A DNA stretch of 64,000 bases from JADJGC01 sp964617645 (GTDB lineage Bacteria > Zixibacteria > MSB-5A5 > CAIYYT01). This document shows, piece by piece, positions 41,193 through 50,116 of the stretch. Under the pieces are notes generated by a model. The model was not told the DNA's origin. It did not search any database and saw only the letters and a program-made list of their open reading frames with translations. The number at the start of each line of letters is the position of its first letter. The stretch's first letter is position 1. The stretch covers positions 147,008 to 211,007 of the forward strand of contig CAZTYE010000007.1 in assembly GCA_964617645.1 (NCBI GenBank), read 5' to 3'. The translations under genes were made by a program, and so were the position numbers.

Positions 41193-43358
41193 TCAATTGC
41201 CGGCCAATGCCGTCAATCGTTGCCACCCTGATTCGGTCGACATACGGGCCACGAGTGCCGAACTCGCTCGTTTGCGGAATTGTTCCAGATTCTTGCGCGC
41301 GTCACCTTCATCGCCCAGTGATAGATTGGTGAGCGCGAGATAACCATAGATTTCGGGATTGTCCTCGCCGAACTTGCGTAGCTTCTTCAGGAGTTTCTCG
41401 GCGTCCTTGTAACGCCCGACCAGGTAAAACGCGCGTCCCAGTTCCAGTTGCGCTGTCGGGTCTTCCGGAGTGAAGGTCAGTGCCTTCTCGAGATCCTGCA
41501 CACCGCCGTCATAATTGCCGGAGGAAATTCGCGCCCATCCGCGGAGACTGTAGGCATCGGAAGCATCCGGCGCAAAACCGATGATCCGGTCATAGCAGGA
41601 TATCGCCTGAGCAAACATGCCCGAATTGATGTACAAATCCGCGGCCGATCGATAATCGGCGCGAGCATTCAGCTTCTTGTTGGCCGCCAAATGCGCCTCG
41701 GCGCGGCGCAGCAGGGCCTTCACCATCGTGTTGTCCTTGGCCAACGCGAGAGTATAGTAGCCGATCGCCTCCGTATACTTGTTCTCCGCGAATAGAGCCT
41801 CGGCTTGATTGAAAAAGTCTTCGGCGCTGTATTCAACCGGCTGGCTACTGGCCGACGACTGCAAGTTGACGGCGATTTCCGTCGTTTCGCCTTCGGTAAT
41901 CGTCAACGCCTGCAGGTGCGACGTATAGCCATCCGCGCGAATCTCTACCGAACGCGATCCCGGCTTCATGCGCCGGAATGTCTGCGACACCTTTCCCAAG
42001 AGTTTGCCGTCAATGAAGACCGAGGCGTCGGAAACATTGCACGCAATTTTGAGTTGCCCGAACTCCGGTTTCTCTTCTCCCACCGGCAGCGAAGATGTTT
42101 GCGGTGCAGTATAGCTCGTTCGCCCTTGCGGCAGAATCGGCGTCACCGTCCCGGAGAGAAAGTCGGTCTTGCCGTTTTGCACGAACACCGGGAAAAACCG
42201 CGCTTCATAGAGCTCGCCTTCGAGTTTCACATCGTAGCGTCCATCGGGCAACCCGTCGATCTTGAATGCGCCGTATTCATCCGTAACCGTCTGCAAATTG
42301 GCTTGAGGGATGCTCACGTTGATTCCCGCGAGCACGACGTTCGATTCCGAATTCGTCACCACTCCGAACAGCGTCGCTTTCGGCGGCGTCGGAGTATTGA
42401 GGCTCTGCACGATGAGAATGAGGAGCAGAACACCCCCAAGAATTCCGCCGAGAATCCAGCTTCGCTTGTCGATGCCACCGGCTTTCAGCGAGTAGGTCTC
42501 ACCCCTGATGACTACTTCGTCACCGCTGTGGAGACGAACATTTGCCGGTACGGTGAGTCTGCGTCCTCTGAATTCAATGACCGGGGATGATGCGATAGCC
42601 TCAATCGGCGGAATCGCCCCGGTTGTACTGTCTTCAGAACTTGGATCAGGACTGGTCGCCGAGGCTTCCGGATCGGAAGTCGAATCGACCGCCTGATTCG
42701 CGGGAGAGTTCACGGCTTGTTGTTGCACTACAGCATCCTTCTGCGCTTGCTCGCTGTTGAGGCGGCGGCGCAAACTTTCGATTAACTGGCCCTTATCGTC
42801 CTCGGTGACCGACACCGCTGCCAGATCAGCCGGCGCAACCGTCGCCGGTTGAGGTGCTGTATGAAGTGGCGGCTCGGGGGAGTCGTCGATCTTTTTGAGT
42901 TTCGCTTCGAGTTGTGCAAGTCGGTCGGCGGGTAACTTCGCCGGTTCGTCAACCGGCTCATCAGCCTGTTTCTGTATCAGATAGTCTTCCGCCGATTCGA
43001 TGCCAAGGTCGCTGGTGTTTGGCGCCTCGTCCAAATCAAGGGATTTCGCGTTCTCGACTTTCGATTCGTTGCCATACAGGCTGAGCAATTTGTCGATGCC
43101 GCCGCCGGTCGGCTCACCCTTGGCCGCTGGCCCCTGCGGCTCCGGATCGGCGACGGACTCGACTTCGAAGTCTCCATCGCTGCGAGCAACCGTTGCCGAA
43201 GTATCTCCTGCGTCGATCTTGCTCCGATTGTCGATCAATTGAGCCGGCGGATCCGCGACGTCAACAGCGACGGCTGCGCCCAGACGCTCGCCACAGTGCT
43301 TACAAAAGACTGCGCCATCAAAGTGGTTTTCCGAGCCGCATTTTCTGCACTCGATCAT
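41193..43358 (-). CDS. Zinc-ribbon, transmembrane, PEGA and TPR multidomain protein
   Basis: A 721-residue protein. The N-terminus is a zinc ribbon (CRKCGSENHFDGAVFCKHCG). A long disordered Pro/Asp/Ser-rich stretch follows to about residue 295, then one transmembrane helix (ILGGILGGVLLLILIV). Next come a carboxypeptidase-regulatory-like beta domain (YGAFKIDGLPDGRYDVKLEG), a PEGA domain (ASVFIDGKLLGKVSQTFRR) and about six TPRs. The topology suggests a cytosolic zinc-ribbon tail and periplasmic beta/TPR parts. No named family; possibly an envelope assembly or sensing scaffold. A promoter-like pair for the opposite gene lies behind it. Confidence 0.85.
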   Translation of the reverse strand: MIECRKCGSENHFDGAVFCKHCGERLGAAVAVDVADPPAQLIDNRSKIDAGDTSATVARSDGDFEVESVADPEPQGPAAKGEPTGGGIDKLLSLYGNESKVENAKSLDLDEAPNTSDLGIESAEDYLIQKQADEPVDEPAKLPADRLAQLEAKLKKIDDSPEPPLHTAPQPATVAPADLAAVSVTEDDKGQLIESLRRRLNSEQAQKDAVVQQQAVNSPANQAVDSTSDPEASATSPDPSSEDSTTGAIPPIEAIASSPVIEFRGRRLTVPANVRLHSGDEVVIRGETYSLKAGGIDKRSWILGGILGGVLLLILIVQSLNTPTPPKATLFGVVTNSESNVVLAGINVSIPQANLQTVTDEYGAFKIDGLPDGRYDVKLEGELYEARFFPVFVQNGKTDFLSGTVTPILPQGRTSYTAPQTSSLPVGEEKPEFGQLKIACNVSDASVFIDGKLLGKVSQTFRRMKPGSRSVEIRADGYTSHLQALTITEGETTEIAVNLQSSASSQPVEYSAEDFFNQAEALFAENKYTEAIGYYTLALAKDNTMVKALLRRAEAHLAANKKLNARADYRSAADLYINSGMFAQAISCYDRIIGFAPDASDAYSLRGWARISSGNYDGGVQDLEKALTFTPEDPTAQLELGRAFYLVGRYKDAEKLLKKLRKFGEDNPEIYGYLALTNLSLGDEGDARKNLEQFRKRASSALVARMSTESGWQRLTALAGN

Positions 43359-43467
43359 AAGCCTCCCGCTGTTAGCGTTTTAACCCCTTTTATTATCGAC
43401 ACTTGAGCGATTTGGATTTAGTCACTTTGCGGTCTTGGCGCGTCCTAATTGGGGAGAAAATAAACGC

Positions 43468-43496
43468 TTGACACCGCAGGCGACGCCAAATATCCT
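43468..43496 (+). promoter_or_regulatory. Predicted sigma-70-type promoter for the lipoprotein gene
   Basis: TTGACA (43468-43473), a 17-nt spacer and TATCCT (43491-43496), about 60 nt before the start codon of the lipoprotein gene. Confidence 0.65.
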
Positions 43497-43555
43497 GCCA
43501 GTTCTATGGCTTTGGAAGTTGTTGCTTTCTATACGGTTTGGGAGGTATCGCGCAC

Positions 43556-44596
43556 ATGACACGCAAACTGATAGTGTGGGGAATGGGCATTCTGGTCGCC
43601 TTCATGCTTGCCGGCTGCGGCGACGATGGTCCGGTCATCGAAAATGGACGACTTGAAGATCTTGTCTTGTTCCGCCCCGATCGACTGCCATCGCTGTTTC
43701 AGGGCCTGGTATATGAGGCCTGGCTGGCAAATCGGGATGACGACGGAAATTGGACCGAGCAGGTTTCGCTGGGGAAATTCTTCTGGGATGAGTTCGACTA
43801 CCGCTTCCTGAATTCCAGCGGCAACGGTGTACAAATTGATTCGATTTTCCACACCGCGAACTTCGACCGTGTTTACCACTACAACACGATCGCGATTACG
43901 CTGGAACAACATCCCAATGACCCCAGTGCCGACCCGTCGCCGACGATTGTGGCGATCAGCGACGTTGTTCCGGATCAAGTGACAAACATGCGATTTCCGG
44001 TCGACTTTAGCGGTGTACCGACGGGCTATTTCTCGATCGGCACCTATTCCGACGGCCACTGGAAACTCGCCGGCGAGCCCGACAAGGCCCTCGAGCGTTA
44101 CGGACTCTGGTTTTTGCGCTTGACCATTCCGCAAGCGGTCACGCGCCCCGAGGAAGAAATATACCGGAGCGGGCTGACCTTGCCGGTACTGCCCGACACC
44201 GGCTATCTTTATCAGGGATGGATAGCGACAAGTGCGGGCGATACGATTTCCACTGGCAAATTCTTCTTCCCGGACTACATCGACTACGACAACCGCTACA
44301 GCCGTCAGGGCGAAATCCCCAACTTCCCGGGCGAAGATTTCCTGACCAACAGGCCTACTTGGATCGCGCCGGAACGCTGGCCGTTCGACTGTATGCAAGG
44401 CGGTGAGGCTTTCGTGACGGTAGAGCCGAATCCCGACAACGATCTTCTGCGTCCCTCGAATTTCGTCGTCGTCCGCGGTAATCTGCCGAGTCGCAGCGCT
44501 ACCGATCACCTCTCGGCTCGCGCCACGAACTTCCCGCTGGGCAGTGTCGCCGGTGTCACGTTCCCCAAGATCGAAGTCATTTTCTTGAAGCGATAA
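43556..44596 (+). CDS. Lipoprotein with an internally duplicated domain
   Basis: A 346-residue lipoprotein (MTRKLIVWGMGILVAFMLAGC, lipobox LAGC). Two copies of one domain are visible. YEAWLANRDDDGNWTEQVSL then GKFFWDEFDYR recurs as YQGWIATSAGDTISTGKFFF then DYIDYDNR, and AITLEQHPND...PSPTIVAIS recurs as FVTVEPNPDND...PSNFVVVRG. The pattern recalls the extracytoplasmic part of RskA-type anti-sigma factors, without a sigma-binding region (inference). The start is set at 43556 because GGAGGT lies 9 nt before it; the frame opens at 43538. Confidence 0.8.
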   Translation: MTRKLIVWGMGILVAFMLAGCGDDGPVIENGRLEDLVLFRPDRLPSLFQGLVYEAWLANRDDDGNWTEQVSLGKFFWDEFDYRFLNSSGNGVQIDSIFHTANFDRVYHYNTIAITLEQHPNDPSADPSPTIVAISDVVPDQVTNMRFPVDFSGVPTGYFSIGTYSDGHWKLAGEPDKALERYGLWFLRLTIPQAVTRPEEEIYRSGLTLPVLPDTGYLYQGWIATSAGDTISTGKFFFPDYIDYDNRYSRQGEIPNFPGEDFLTNRPTWIAPERWPFDCMQGGEAFVTVEPNPDNDLLRPSNFVVVRGNLPSRSATDHLSARATNFPLGSVAGVTFPKIEVIFLKR

Positions 44597-44624
44597 AGGT
44601 CGCAGTTATCGAGCGATAAACATC

Positions 44625-44652
44625 AGGCCGGCGCAAACCGCGTCGGCCTTTT
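44625..44652 (+). terminator. Intrinsic terminator after the lipoprotein gene
   Basis: A 10-bp stem AGGCCGGCGC/GCGTCGGCCT (one G-U pair), loop AAACC, then TTTTC. The remaining 157 nt to the next gene show no further feature apart from its GGGAGGAG ribosome-binding site. Confidence 0.75.
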
Positions 44653-44809
44653 CATCGCAGGCCGGCCGGGGAACTGCCTGTCCAATCTTTGTGAACCGCC
44701 GCACGACGCCGACCTCGGAGATGCTTGTTCGGCATTCGCTTACGGATTGTTTTTTGAAACTTTTGACGGTAACTTGCGTGAATAGACAAGAACTGAGTGG
44801 GAGGAGATT

Positions 44810-45535
44810 ATGACCGAAACGTTCTCGCCGCAAACGGCAGCGCCTGAAACAAAACCGATGTCCGGCGGCTCTATGTTACTGAAAGTCCTGTTTGCGCCGA
44901 CCGCGGTGTTTCGCGCGGTCAAGGAAAAGCCGTCTTGGATAGTTCCGCTCGTCGTCATCATGGTTGTATTCGCCATCAGCACGTACTTCATCGCTCCGCT
45001 GGGCATGAAAGCGCAGATGGAACAAATCATGAAGTCCGACAATTACACGCCGGAGCAGAAGGAGCAAATGCGCCAGAACATGGCGATGGGCGAGAAAATC
45101 GGCCCGATTATCGCCATGGTCACGACGCCGATCTTTTTTGGCATCGTCATCCTCATCGGCGCCGGCATGGTCTTCCTGATGGGCAATGTCATTTTCAGCG
45201 GCAATGCAAAGTTTGTCACATTGTTCACGATGGTGACGCTGTCTTTCGCCACTTGGATCATCTCAACAATCATCAAAATGCCACTGATGCTCGCGCGCGA
45301 AACCATCGACGTGCGAACCTCATTGGCGCTGCTTCTGCCGGGTGACTCGATGGAAGGCGTCGCTTACTCCTTCTTGAATACTTTCACCGATGTATTCGTG
45401 ATCTGGCAAATTGCGCTGCTGGTCATCGGCGTCAAAGTGATCTATGATTTCGCAACGTCCAAAGCCGCGATCACGGTGCTGGTACCGGTCGGAGTCTGGG
45501 CGCTGATTACCGTTGGCTTAAGTGCCATTTTCTAA
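44810..45535 (+). CDS. Yip1-domain inner-membrane protein
   Basis: A 241-residue protein with about five hydrophobic helices and the YIP1 layout: a short soluble N-terminus, LLKVLFAPTAVFRAVKEKPS, then helices including IIAMVTTPIFFGIVILIGAG. Bacterial Yip1 proteins have no settled role. GGGAGGAG precedes the ATG. It is 39 nt upstream of the TolC-like gene and could be the first gene of the export operon. Confidence 0.85.
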   Translation: MTETFSPQTAAPETKPMSGGSMLLKVLFAPTAVFRAVKEKPSWIVPLVVIMVVFAISTYFIAPLGMKAQMEQIMKSDNYTPEQKEQMRQNMAMGEKIGPIIAMVTTPIFFGIVILIGAGMVFLMGNVIFSGNAKFVTLFTMVTLSFATWIISTIIKMPLMLARETIDVRTSLALLLPGDSMEGVAYSFLNTFTDVFVIWQIALLVIGVKVIYDFATSKAAITVLVPVGVWALITVGLSAIF

Positions 45536-45574
45536 GTGATATGATTTTCTTGCGTTACGCTTAAGGAGAGTTGA

Positions 45575-46903
45575 ATGCGAACTACTCGCACTGTAAATGT
45601 CCTCATTCTCGGACTTGTCATCGCCGCGCTCTTCTCGACTGGCTCGATCCGGGCACAGGATGAGCGCCTTTCGCTGCAGCAATGCATCGATCAGGCGCTG
45701 GAGCGCAATCTCAACGTGCTCACGAAAGAGAAAGCGGTGCAGCGCGCCAAATGGGATCGCCGGGAGGCGTGGGGAGATGCATTACCTTCTGTCGGCTGGA
45801 GCGCCAACTACAACTACTCGAAAACTTACGGTCCCCAGTTCATCCAGCTACCCGATACCGCTTACATCGGTTTTGATCCCGGCTCCAAGCGGTACAGCAC
45901 CGGCATCGGTATGGACCTGACGTTGTTCGACGGCGGTTATACTTGGTTCCGCATCAAGCAGTCCGGACAGCAGTTGCGCGGCGCCCAGCGCGATTATCAG
46001 GACGCCGTCACCGGCGCAAGTTACGACGTCAAAATCGCCTACTATCGTCTGCTCCAGGCGACCATGATTCGCAAAGTTCGCGAAGACGCGCTCGCCCGCT
46101 CCAAGAAACAACTTGAAGTCACCAGCAGCCGGTACGAACTTGGTTCAGCGTCCCTTTCGGAAAAACTGAAGGCGCAGGTCAATGTCGCCAACGATTCGCT
46201 GCGTCTGCTCGAGCAGGACAACGCCATCCGTGCCGCCGAATTCTCGCTCAACGTGATTCTCGGACGCGATGTCGCCCAGCGCGTCATTCCGTCGGATACG
46301 CTCCAGTATGCGACATTCGGACCTTCACTCGATGAGTGCCTGTCGCGAAGCCGGGATGGGAATCCCAGTTTGCTGCGCAGCAAAGCCGATTTGGACGCCG
46401 CCGAAACCGGTGTCTGGATGGCGCGTCGCGGCTGGTTGCCGACGGTCACGGCGTCCATGAGTTGGGGCTGGAGCCCGCGCGAAGGCAGCGACTGGTTCAG
46501 CTACAAAAATGATGATCGTTCCTATTCGTTTGGCGTTGCGATCCGGTACAGCATCTTCGACGGCTTCCAGAAATTCTCGGCGGTGTCGAAAGCCAAGCTG
46601 TCGGCGAAGACGGCCGCGGAAGTCTACTACACCGACATGAACCGCCTCAATTCCGAAGTGCGACAGGCTTATCTCGATTACCAGAAATCGCGCATGAGCC
46701 TTGAGGTTTCCGATCTCGCGACGCGGTCGGCGGAAGAAGACATGAAGCTACAACAAGAGCGCTATCGGCTCGGCGCCTCTTCGATTCTTGAACTGCTCGA
46801 TGCCCAGGTCTCATTAACCGAAGCGCAGTTGAGCCGTGTCAATGCGCTCTTTGATCTGAACAAGGCTTTGGCTGATCTAACCAAGGCGATGGGCGGGAAA
46901 TAG
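45575..46903 (+). CDS. TolC-family outer-membrane efflux protein
   Basis: A 442-residue outer-membrane channel component of a type I/MacB-type pump. It has a signal peptide (ILGLVIAALFSTGSIRAQ), the LSLQQCIDQALERNLNVL start typical of the OEP repeat, and two long helical hairpin repeats, the second ending QERYRLGASSILELLDAQVS. AAGGAG precedes the ATG. The adaptor gene starts 2 nt after its stop. Confidence 0.93.
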   Translation: MRTTRTVNVLILGLVIAALFSTGSIRAQDERLSLQQCIDQALERNLNVLTKEKAVQRAKWDRREAWGDALPSVGWSANYNYSKTYGPQFIQLPDTAYIGFDPGSKRYSTGIGMDLTLFDGGYTWFRIKQSGQQLRGAQRDYQDAVTGASYDVKIAYYRLLQATMIRKVREDALARSKKQLEVTSSRYELGSASLSEKLKAQVNVANDSLRLLEQDNAIRAAEFSLNVILGRDVAQRVIPSDTLQYATFGPSLDECLSRSRDGNPSLLRSKADLDAAETGVWMARRGWLPTVTASMSWGWSPREGSDWFSYKNDDRSYSFGVAIRYSIFDGFQKFSAVSKAKLSAKTAAEVYYTDMNRLNSEVRQAYLDYQKSRMSLEVSDLATRSAEEDMKLQQERYRLGASSILELLDAQVSLTEAQLSRVNALFDLNKALADLTKAMGGK

Positions 46904-46905
46904 CC

Positions 46906-48201
46906 ATGGCGATGAAAAAACGCAATCTCTTCCTGATCCTCGGCGGCGTGGCGCTGTTGGTGATTTTCATAGTCGCCAACCTCAGTCGCGAGAGCGGCAG
47001 CGTCGAGATGGTCCAGGCGGAGAAGGTCAGCAAAGGCGAACTGATCTCGGAGGTCACCGCGACGGGGTCGATTCAGGCCAGCCGCACCGTGCAGATTTCT
47101 GCTGACGTTTCGGCGAAGATCGTTTCGCTGCCGGTCAAAGAGGGAGACCTCGTAAGTAAAGGCGACGTGCTCGTTCGTCTCGATCAAACCCGCTATGCCG
47201 CGGCTGTCGGTCAGGCTGAGGCTTCTTTGGCGGCGGCCCGCGCTTCAGAAAAACGCGCGGAAGCCAGCCTGCTCGAAGCGCAGCAGACTTATGAACGTAG
47301 CAAAGAGCTTTATGCGGGACAGTTGATCTCCAAAGAGCAATACACCCAAGTTCAAACCAACTTTGAAGTCGCCAAAGCCAACCTCGAGTCGGCGCAATAC
47401 TACACCAAGCAGCAGATGGCCGGGCTCGAGGAAGTGCGCGACGCACTCAGCAAGACCACGATTACATCGCCGATCGACGGCACGGTTATTGCACTAAACG
47501 CCGAAGTGGGCGAAATCGTCATGATCGGTACGATGAACAACGCCGGAACAGTAATCATGACCGTCGCCGATTTGTCGGCCATCGAAGTCGAAGTGGAAGT
47601 CGATGAAACCGACGTCGCAAAATTGCAACTCGGTCAGAAAGCTAAGGTCAAGGTCGACGCGTTCCCGGACACGACATTCCGCGGCGAGGTGATCCAGGTC
47701 GGTAACGCCGCCAAGGCTTCAACCTATTCTTCAACCGACAGAGTCACCAACTTCGCCGTCAAGATTCTCATCACCGACGACGCCACCCAGATCAAGCCCG
47801 GCATGACGGCCACGGCCGACATTGAAGTGGCGCGACGCACCGATGTCATCTTCGTACCCATTCAGGCGGTCGTGATGCGTCCGGAAAAGAAAGACACGGC
47901 GACGATCCAACCCGCGGCTCCGGAATCCGGCGCCATCGCGGCCGAGGTCACCCCGGTTGCTTCGACCACCGGCAAGAAAGAGGAAGCAAAGGAGTTGGAG
48001 GGCGTCTTCCGCATCGTCGACGGTGTCGCCAAATTCGTGCCGGTGAAAACCGGAGTCGCCGATCAGCAGAACATCGAAATCGTCTCCGGCTTGGCCGTTG
48101 ACGAGGAGATTGTCAGCGGTAGCTACAAGATTCTGCGCACTCTCGAAGACGGCGCCAAGGTCAAAGTCGAGTCGACGGTAAAGGAGAGTGCCAAGAAGTG
48201 A
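46906..48201 (+). CDS. HlyD/MacA-type periplasmic adaptor
   Basis: A 431-residue membrane-fusion protein bridging the inner-membrane transporter and the TolC channel. It has one N-terminal transmembrane helix (LILGGVALLVIFIVANL), a lipoyl/barrel half-motif (GSIQASRTVQISADVSAKIV), an alpha-hairpin (about 95-165), and TTITSPIDGTVIALNAEVGE where the lipoyl domain closes. A Pro/Ala/Thr-rich insertion lies near residues 325-365. It overlaps the ATPase gene by 4 nt. Confidence 0.93.
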   Translation: MAMKKRNLFLILGGVALLVIFIVANLSRESGSVEMVQAEKVSKGELISEVTATGSIQASRTVQISADVSAKIVSLPVKEGDLVSKGDVLVRLDQTRYAAAVGQAEASLAAARASEKRAEASLLEAQQTYERSKELYAGQLISKEQYTQVQTNFEVAKANLESAQYYTKQQMAGLEEVRDALSKTTITSPIDGTVIALNAEVGEIVMIGTMNNAGTVIMTVADLSAIEVEVEVDETDVAKLQLGQKAKVKVDAFPDTTFRGEVIQVGNAAKASTYSSTDRVTNFAVKILITDDATQIKPGMTATADIEVARRTDVIFVPIQAVVMRPEKKDTATIQPAAPESGAIAAEVTPVASTTGKKEEAKELEGVFRIVDGVAKFVPVKTGVADQQNIEIVSGLAVDEEIVSGSYKILRTLEDGAKVKVESTVKESAKK

Positions 48202-48902
48202 ATCATCTGATTGAAACCAAGAATCTCTGGAAGACCTACAAGATGGGCGCGGAGGAACTCCACGCCTTGAAGGGCGTGAATTTCACGGTTGAAAAGGGAG
48301 AGTATCTTGCCATCATGGGTCCGTCCGGTTCTGGAAAGTCGACGCTGATGAATCTGGTTGGTTGCCTGGACACGCCGTCGCAGGGAAGCTATCTCCTCAA
48401 CGACCGCGAAGTTGCCAAGATGAACGATGACGAGTTAGCGCACATCCGCAACAAAGAAATCGGCTTCGTCTTTCAGACTTTCAACCTTCTGGCGCGGGCG
48501 ACCGCCTTGCACAATGTCGAGCTGCCGCTGATTTACAACGGGACCGACTCCAAGACGCGCATCGAACGCGCCAAATTCGCTCTCGAGCAAGTCGATCTCG
48601 CCGACCGTATGATGCATCGGCCGAATGAGCTTTCCGGCGGTCAGCGCCAGCGCGTGGCGATTGCGCGCGCCCTCGTAAACAAACCGTCGATCATTCTTGC
48701 CGACGAACCGACCGGTAATCTCGACACCAAGACCGGTGAGGAAATCATGGGGTTGTTCGCGCGGCTGCACCTGGAAGGGAACACGATCATCGTCGTCACC
48801 CATGAGGCCGAAATCGCGCTTCACGCTAATCGCGTGATCTATATCCGTGACGGCAATATCGAGAAAGAAGTCATTACTTCGAGCGAAACCGTCAATCTAT
48901 GA
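48198..48902 (+). CDS. ABC transporter ATPase, MacB/LolD type
   Basis: A 234-residue ATPase with Walker A GPSGSGKSTLMN, signature LSGGQRQRVAIARAL, Walker B ILADEPTGNLD and the H-loop VTHEAEIA. The sequence is of the MacB/LolD/FtsE class that powers mechanotransmission, not substrate import. GTG 48198 is the start (overlapping the adaptor stop by 4 nt) and the permease start overlaps its own stop by 4 nt. Confidence 0.95.
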   Translation: MNHLIETKNLWKTYKMGAEELHALKGVNFTVEKGEYLAIMGPSGSGKSTLMNLVGCLDTPSQGSYLLNDREVAKMNDDELAHIRNKEIGFVFQTFNLLARATALHNVELPLIYNGTDSKTRIERAKFALEQVDLADRMMHRPNELSGGQRQRVAIARALVNKPSIILADEPTGNLDTKTGEEIMGLFARLHLEGNTIIVVTHEAEIALHANRVIYIRDGNIEKEVITSSETVNL

Positions 48903-50116
48903 TCCGCGAAAATCTGAAACTGGCCGGCTCCGCCCTCTGGGTGCACAAGCTGCGCACATCGCTCACTTTGCTCGGCCTGATGATCGGCATCGCCTCGGTG
49001 ATCGCCATCATTTCGCTGCTTGACGGCATGATGGCGCGCATCAACCGCCTGTTTCAGGAGCAGGGCTCGACGACAATCTACGTCACCCGCTTCGGCATTA
49101 TCACCTCGGAAGACGAGTGGTTCAAAGCGCTCAAGCGCAAGCGCCTCACGGTTCAGGATGCGCGCGCCATCGAAAATGGTTGTCCTCTGGTCCAACTCGT
49201 CGGCTTCCAAATTCAGAGTAACTTCGATGTCAAGGGCGGAAATCAGACGCTCTCCCGGGTGATGACTTTCGGCAACAGCGCTAATGTTGCCGAGATGCAG
49301 GACATGGAACTAACCGAAGGCCGGTTTATCTCCGAAATCGACGACGAAGGTCGGCGCAATGTCGCGGTTATCGGGCAGGAATTGCAGCAGCAGTTTTTCC
49401 CGATTGGCAGCGCGCTGGGCAAAGAGATTCAAGTCGGAAATCAGAAGTTCACCGTAATCGGTATCGGCAAACGTAAGGGATCGATCTTCGGCGAGAACAT
49501 GGATCGCTATGTGCGAATTCCAGCGTCGACCATGCTGAATATGACCGGCGTCAGACAGGACATCGACATCATGGTCAAGGTCGGCAGCGAAGCGCAAATC
49601 GATGCTGCCATGGACGAGATCCGTACGGTGCTGCGCTCTCGCCGCGGCGTGGCCTATCACGACCCCGACGATTTTGCGATGCTGACTTCCGAAATGATTA
49701 CCAGTTTCTTTGAGTCCTTCACCGGCAACGCCCGCGTCATCGCCGCCGCAATTCCGGCCATCTCGATTGTCGTCGCCGGCATCGTCGTGATGAACATCAT
49801 GATGGTCTCGGTCACCGAGCGCACCCGCGAAATCGGCATTCGCAAAGCCATTGGCGCGCGACGCCGGAACATCCTCTCCCAGTTCCTGCTGGAGGCATTA
49901 CTCATGTCGCTGCTTGGCGGTATCCTCGGCATGTCTCTGGGCCTGTGGATTTCTTCGTTCGTCTCGAGCGCCATCGACGTGCCCTTTGTCATATCGGCCT
50001 TGGCGATCGTCATGGGGCTGCTCATCCCGACTTCAATCGGTATCTTCTTCGGCATCTATCCGGCCATGAAGGCCGCCCGGCTCGATCCGATCGAGGCGCT
50101 GAGGTTCGAGTCGTGA
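48899..50116 (+). CDS. MacB-type ABC permease, first copy
   Basis: A 405-residue permease: one N-terminal helix (TSLTLLGLMIGIASVIAIISL), a large periplasmic MacB_PCD domain (about 45-270), then three FtsX-type helices with the VTERTREIGIRKAIGARRRN motif. Typical of ATPase-less MacB half-proteins in which ATPase and permease are separate. It is followed at once by a second permease, so the transporter is probably a heterodimer. Confidence 0.94.
   Translation: MIRENLKLAGSALWVHKLRTSLTLLGLMIGIASVIAIISLLDGMMARINRLFQEQGSTTIYVTRFGIITSEDEWFKALKRKRLTVQDARAIENGCPLVQLVGFQIQSNFDVKGGNQTLSRVMTFGNSANVAEMQDMELTEGRFISEIDDEGRRNVAVIGQELQQQFFPIGSALGKEIQVGNQKFTVIGIGKRKGSIFGENMDRYVRIPASTMLNMTGVRQDIDIMVKVGSEAQIDAAMDEIRTVLRSRRGVAYHDPDDFAMLTSEMITSFFESFTGNARVIAAAIPAISIVVAGIVVMNIMMVSVTERTREIGIRKAIGARRRNILSQFLLEALLMSLLGGILGMSLGLWISSFVSSAIDVPFVISALAIVMGLLIPTSIGIFFGIYPAMKAARLDPIEALRFES

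Noticed and set aside
40806..41231. Open frame of 141 codons across rlmH, the MITE-like element and the terminator
   Set aside because: It runs through inverted repeats and the ends of two convergent genes, with no family pattern; not a gene.
41805..42590. 261-codon + strand frame inside the zinc-ribbon/TPR gene
   Set aside because: Antisense to a gene with clear PEGA and transmembrane features; Arg-rich composition typical of shadow frames.
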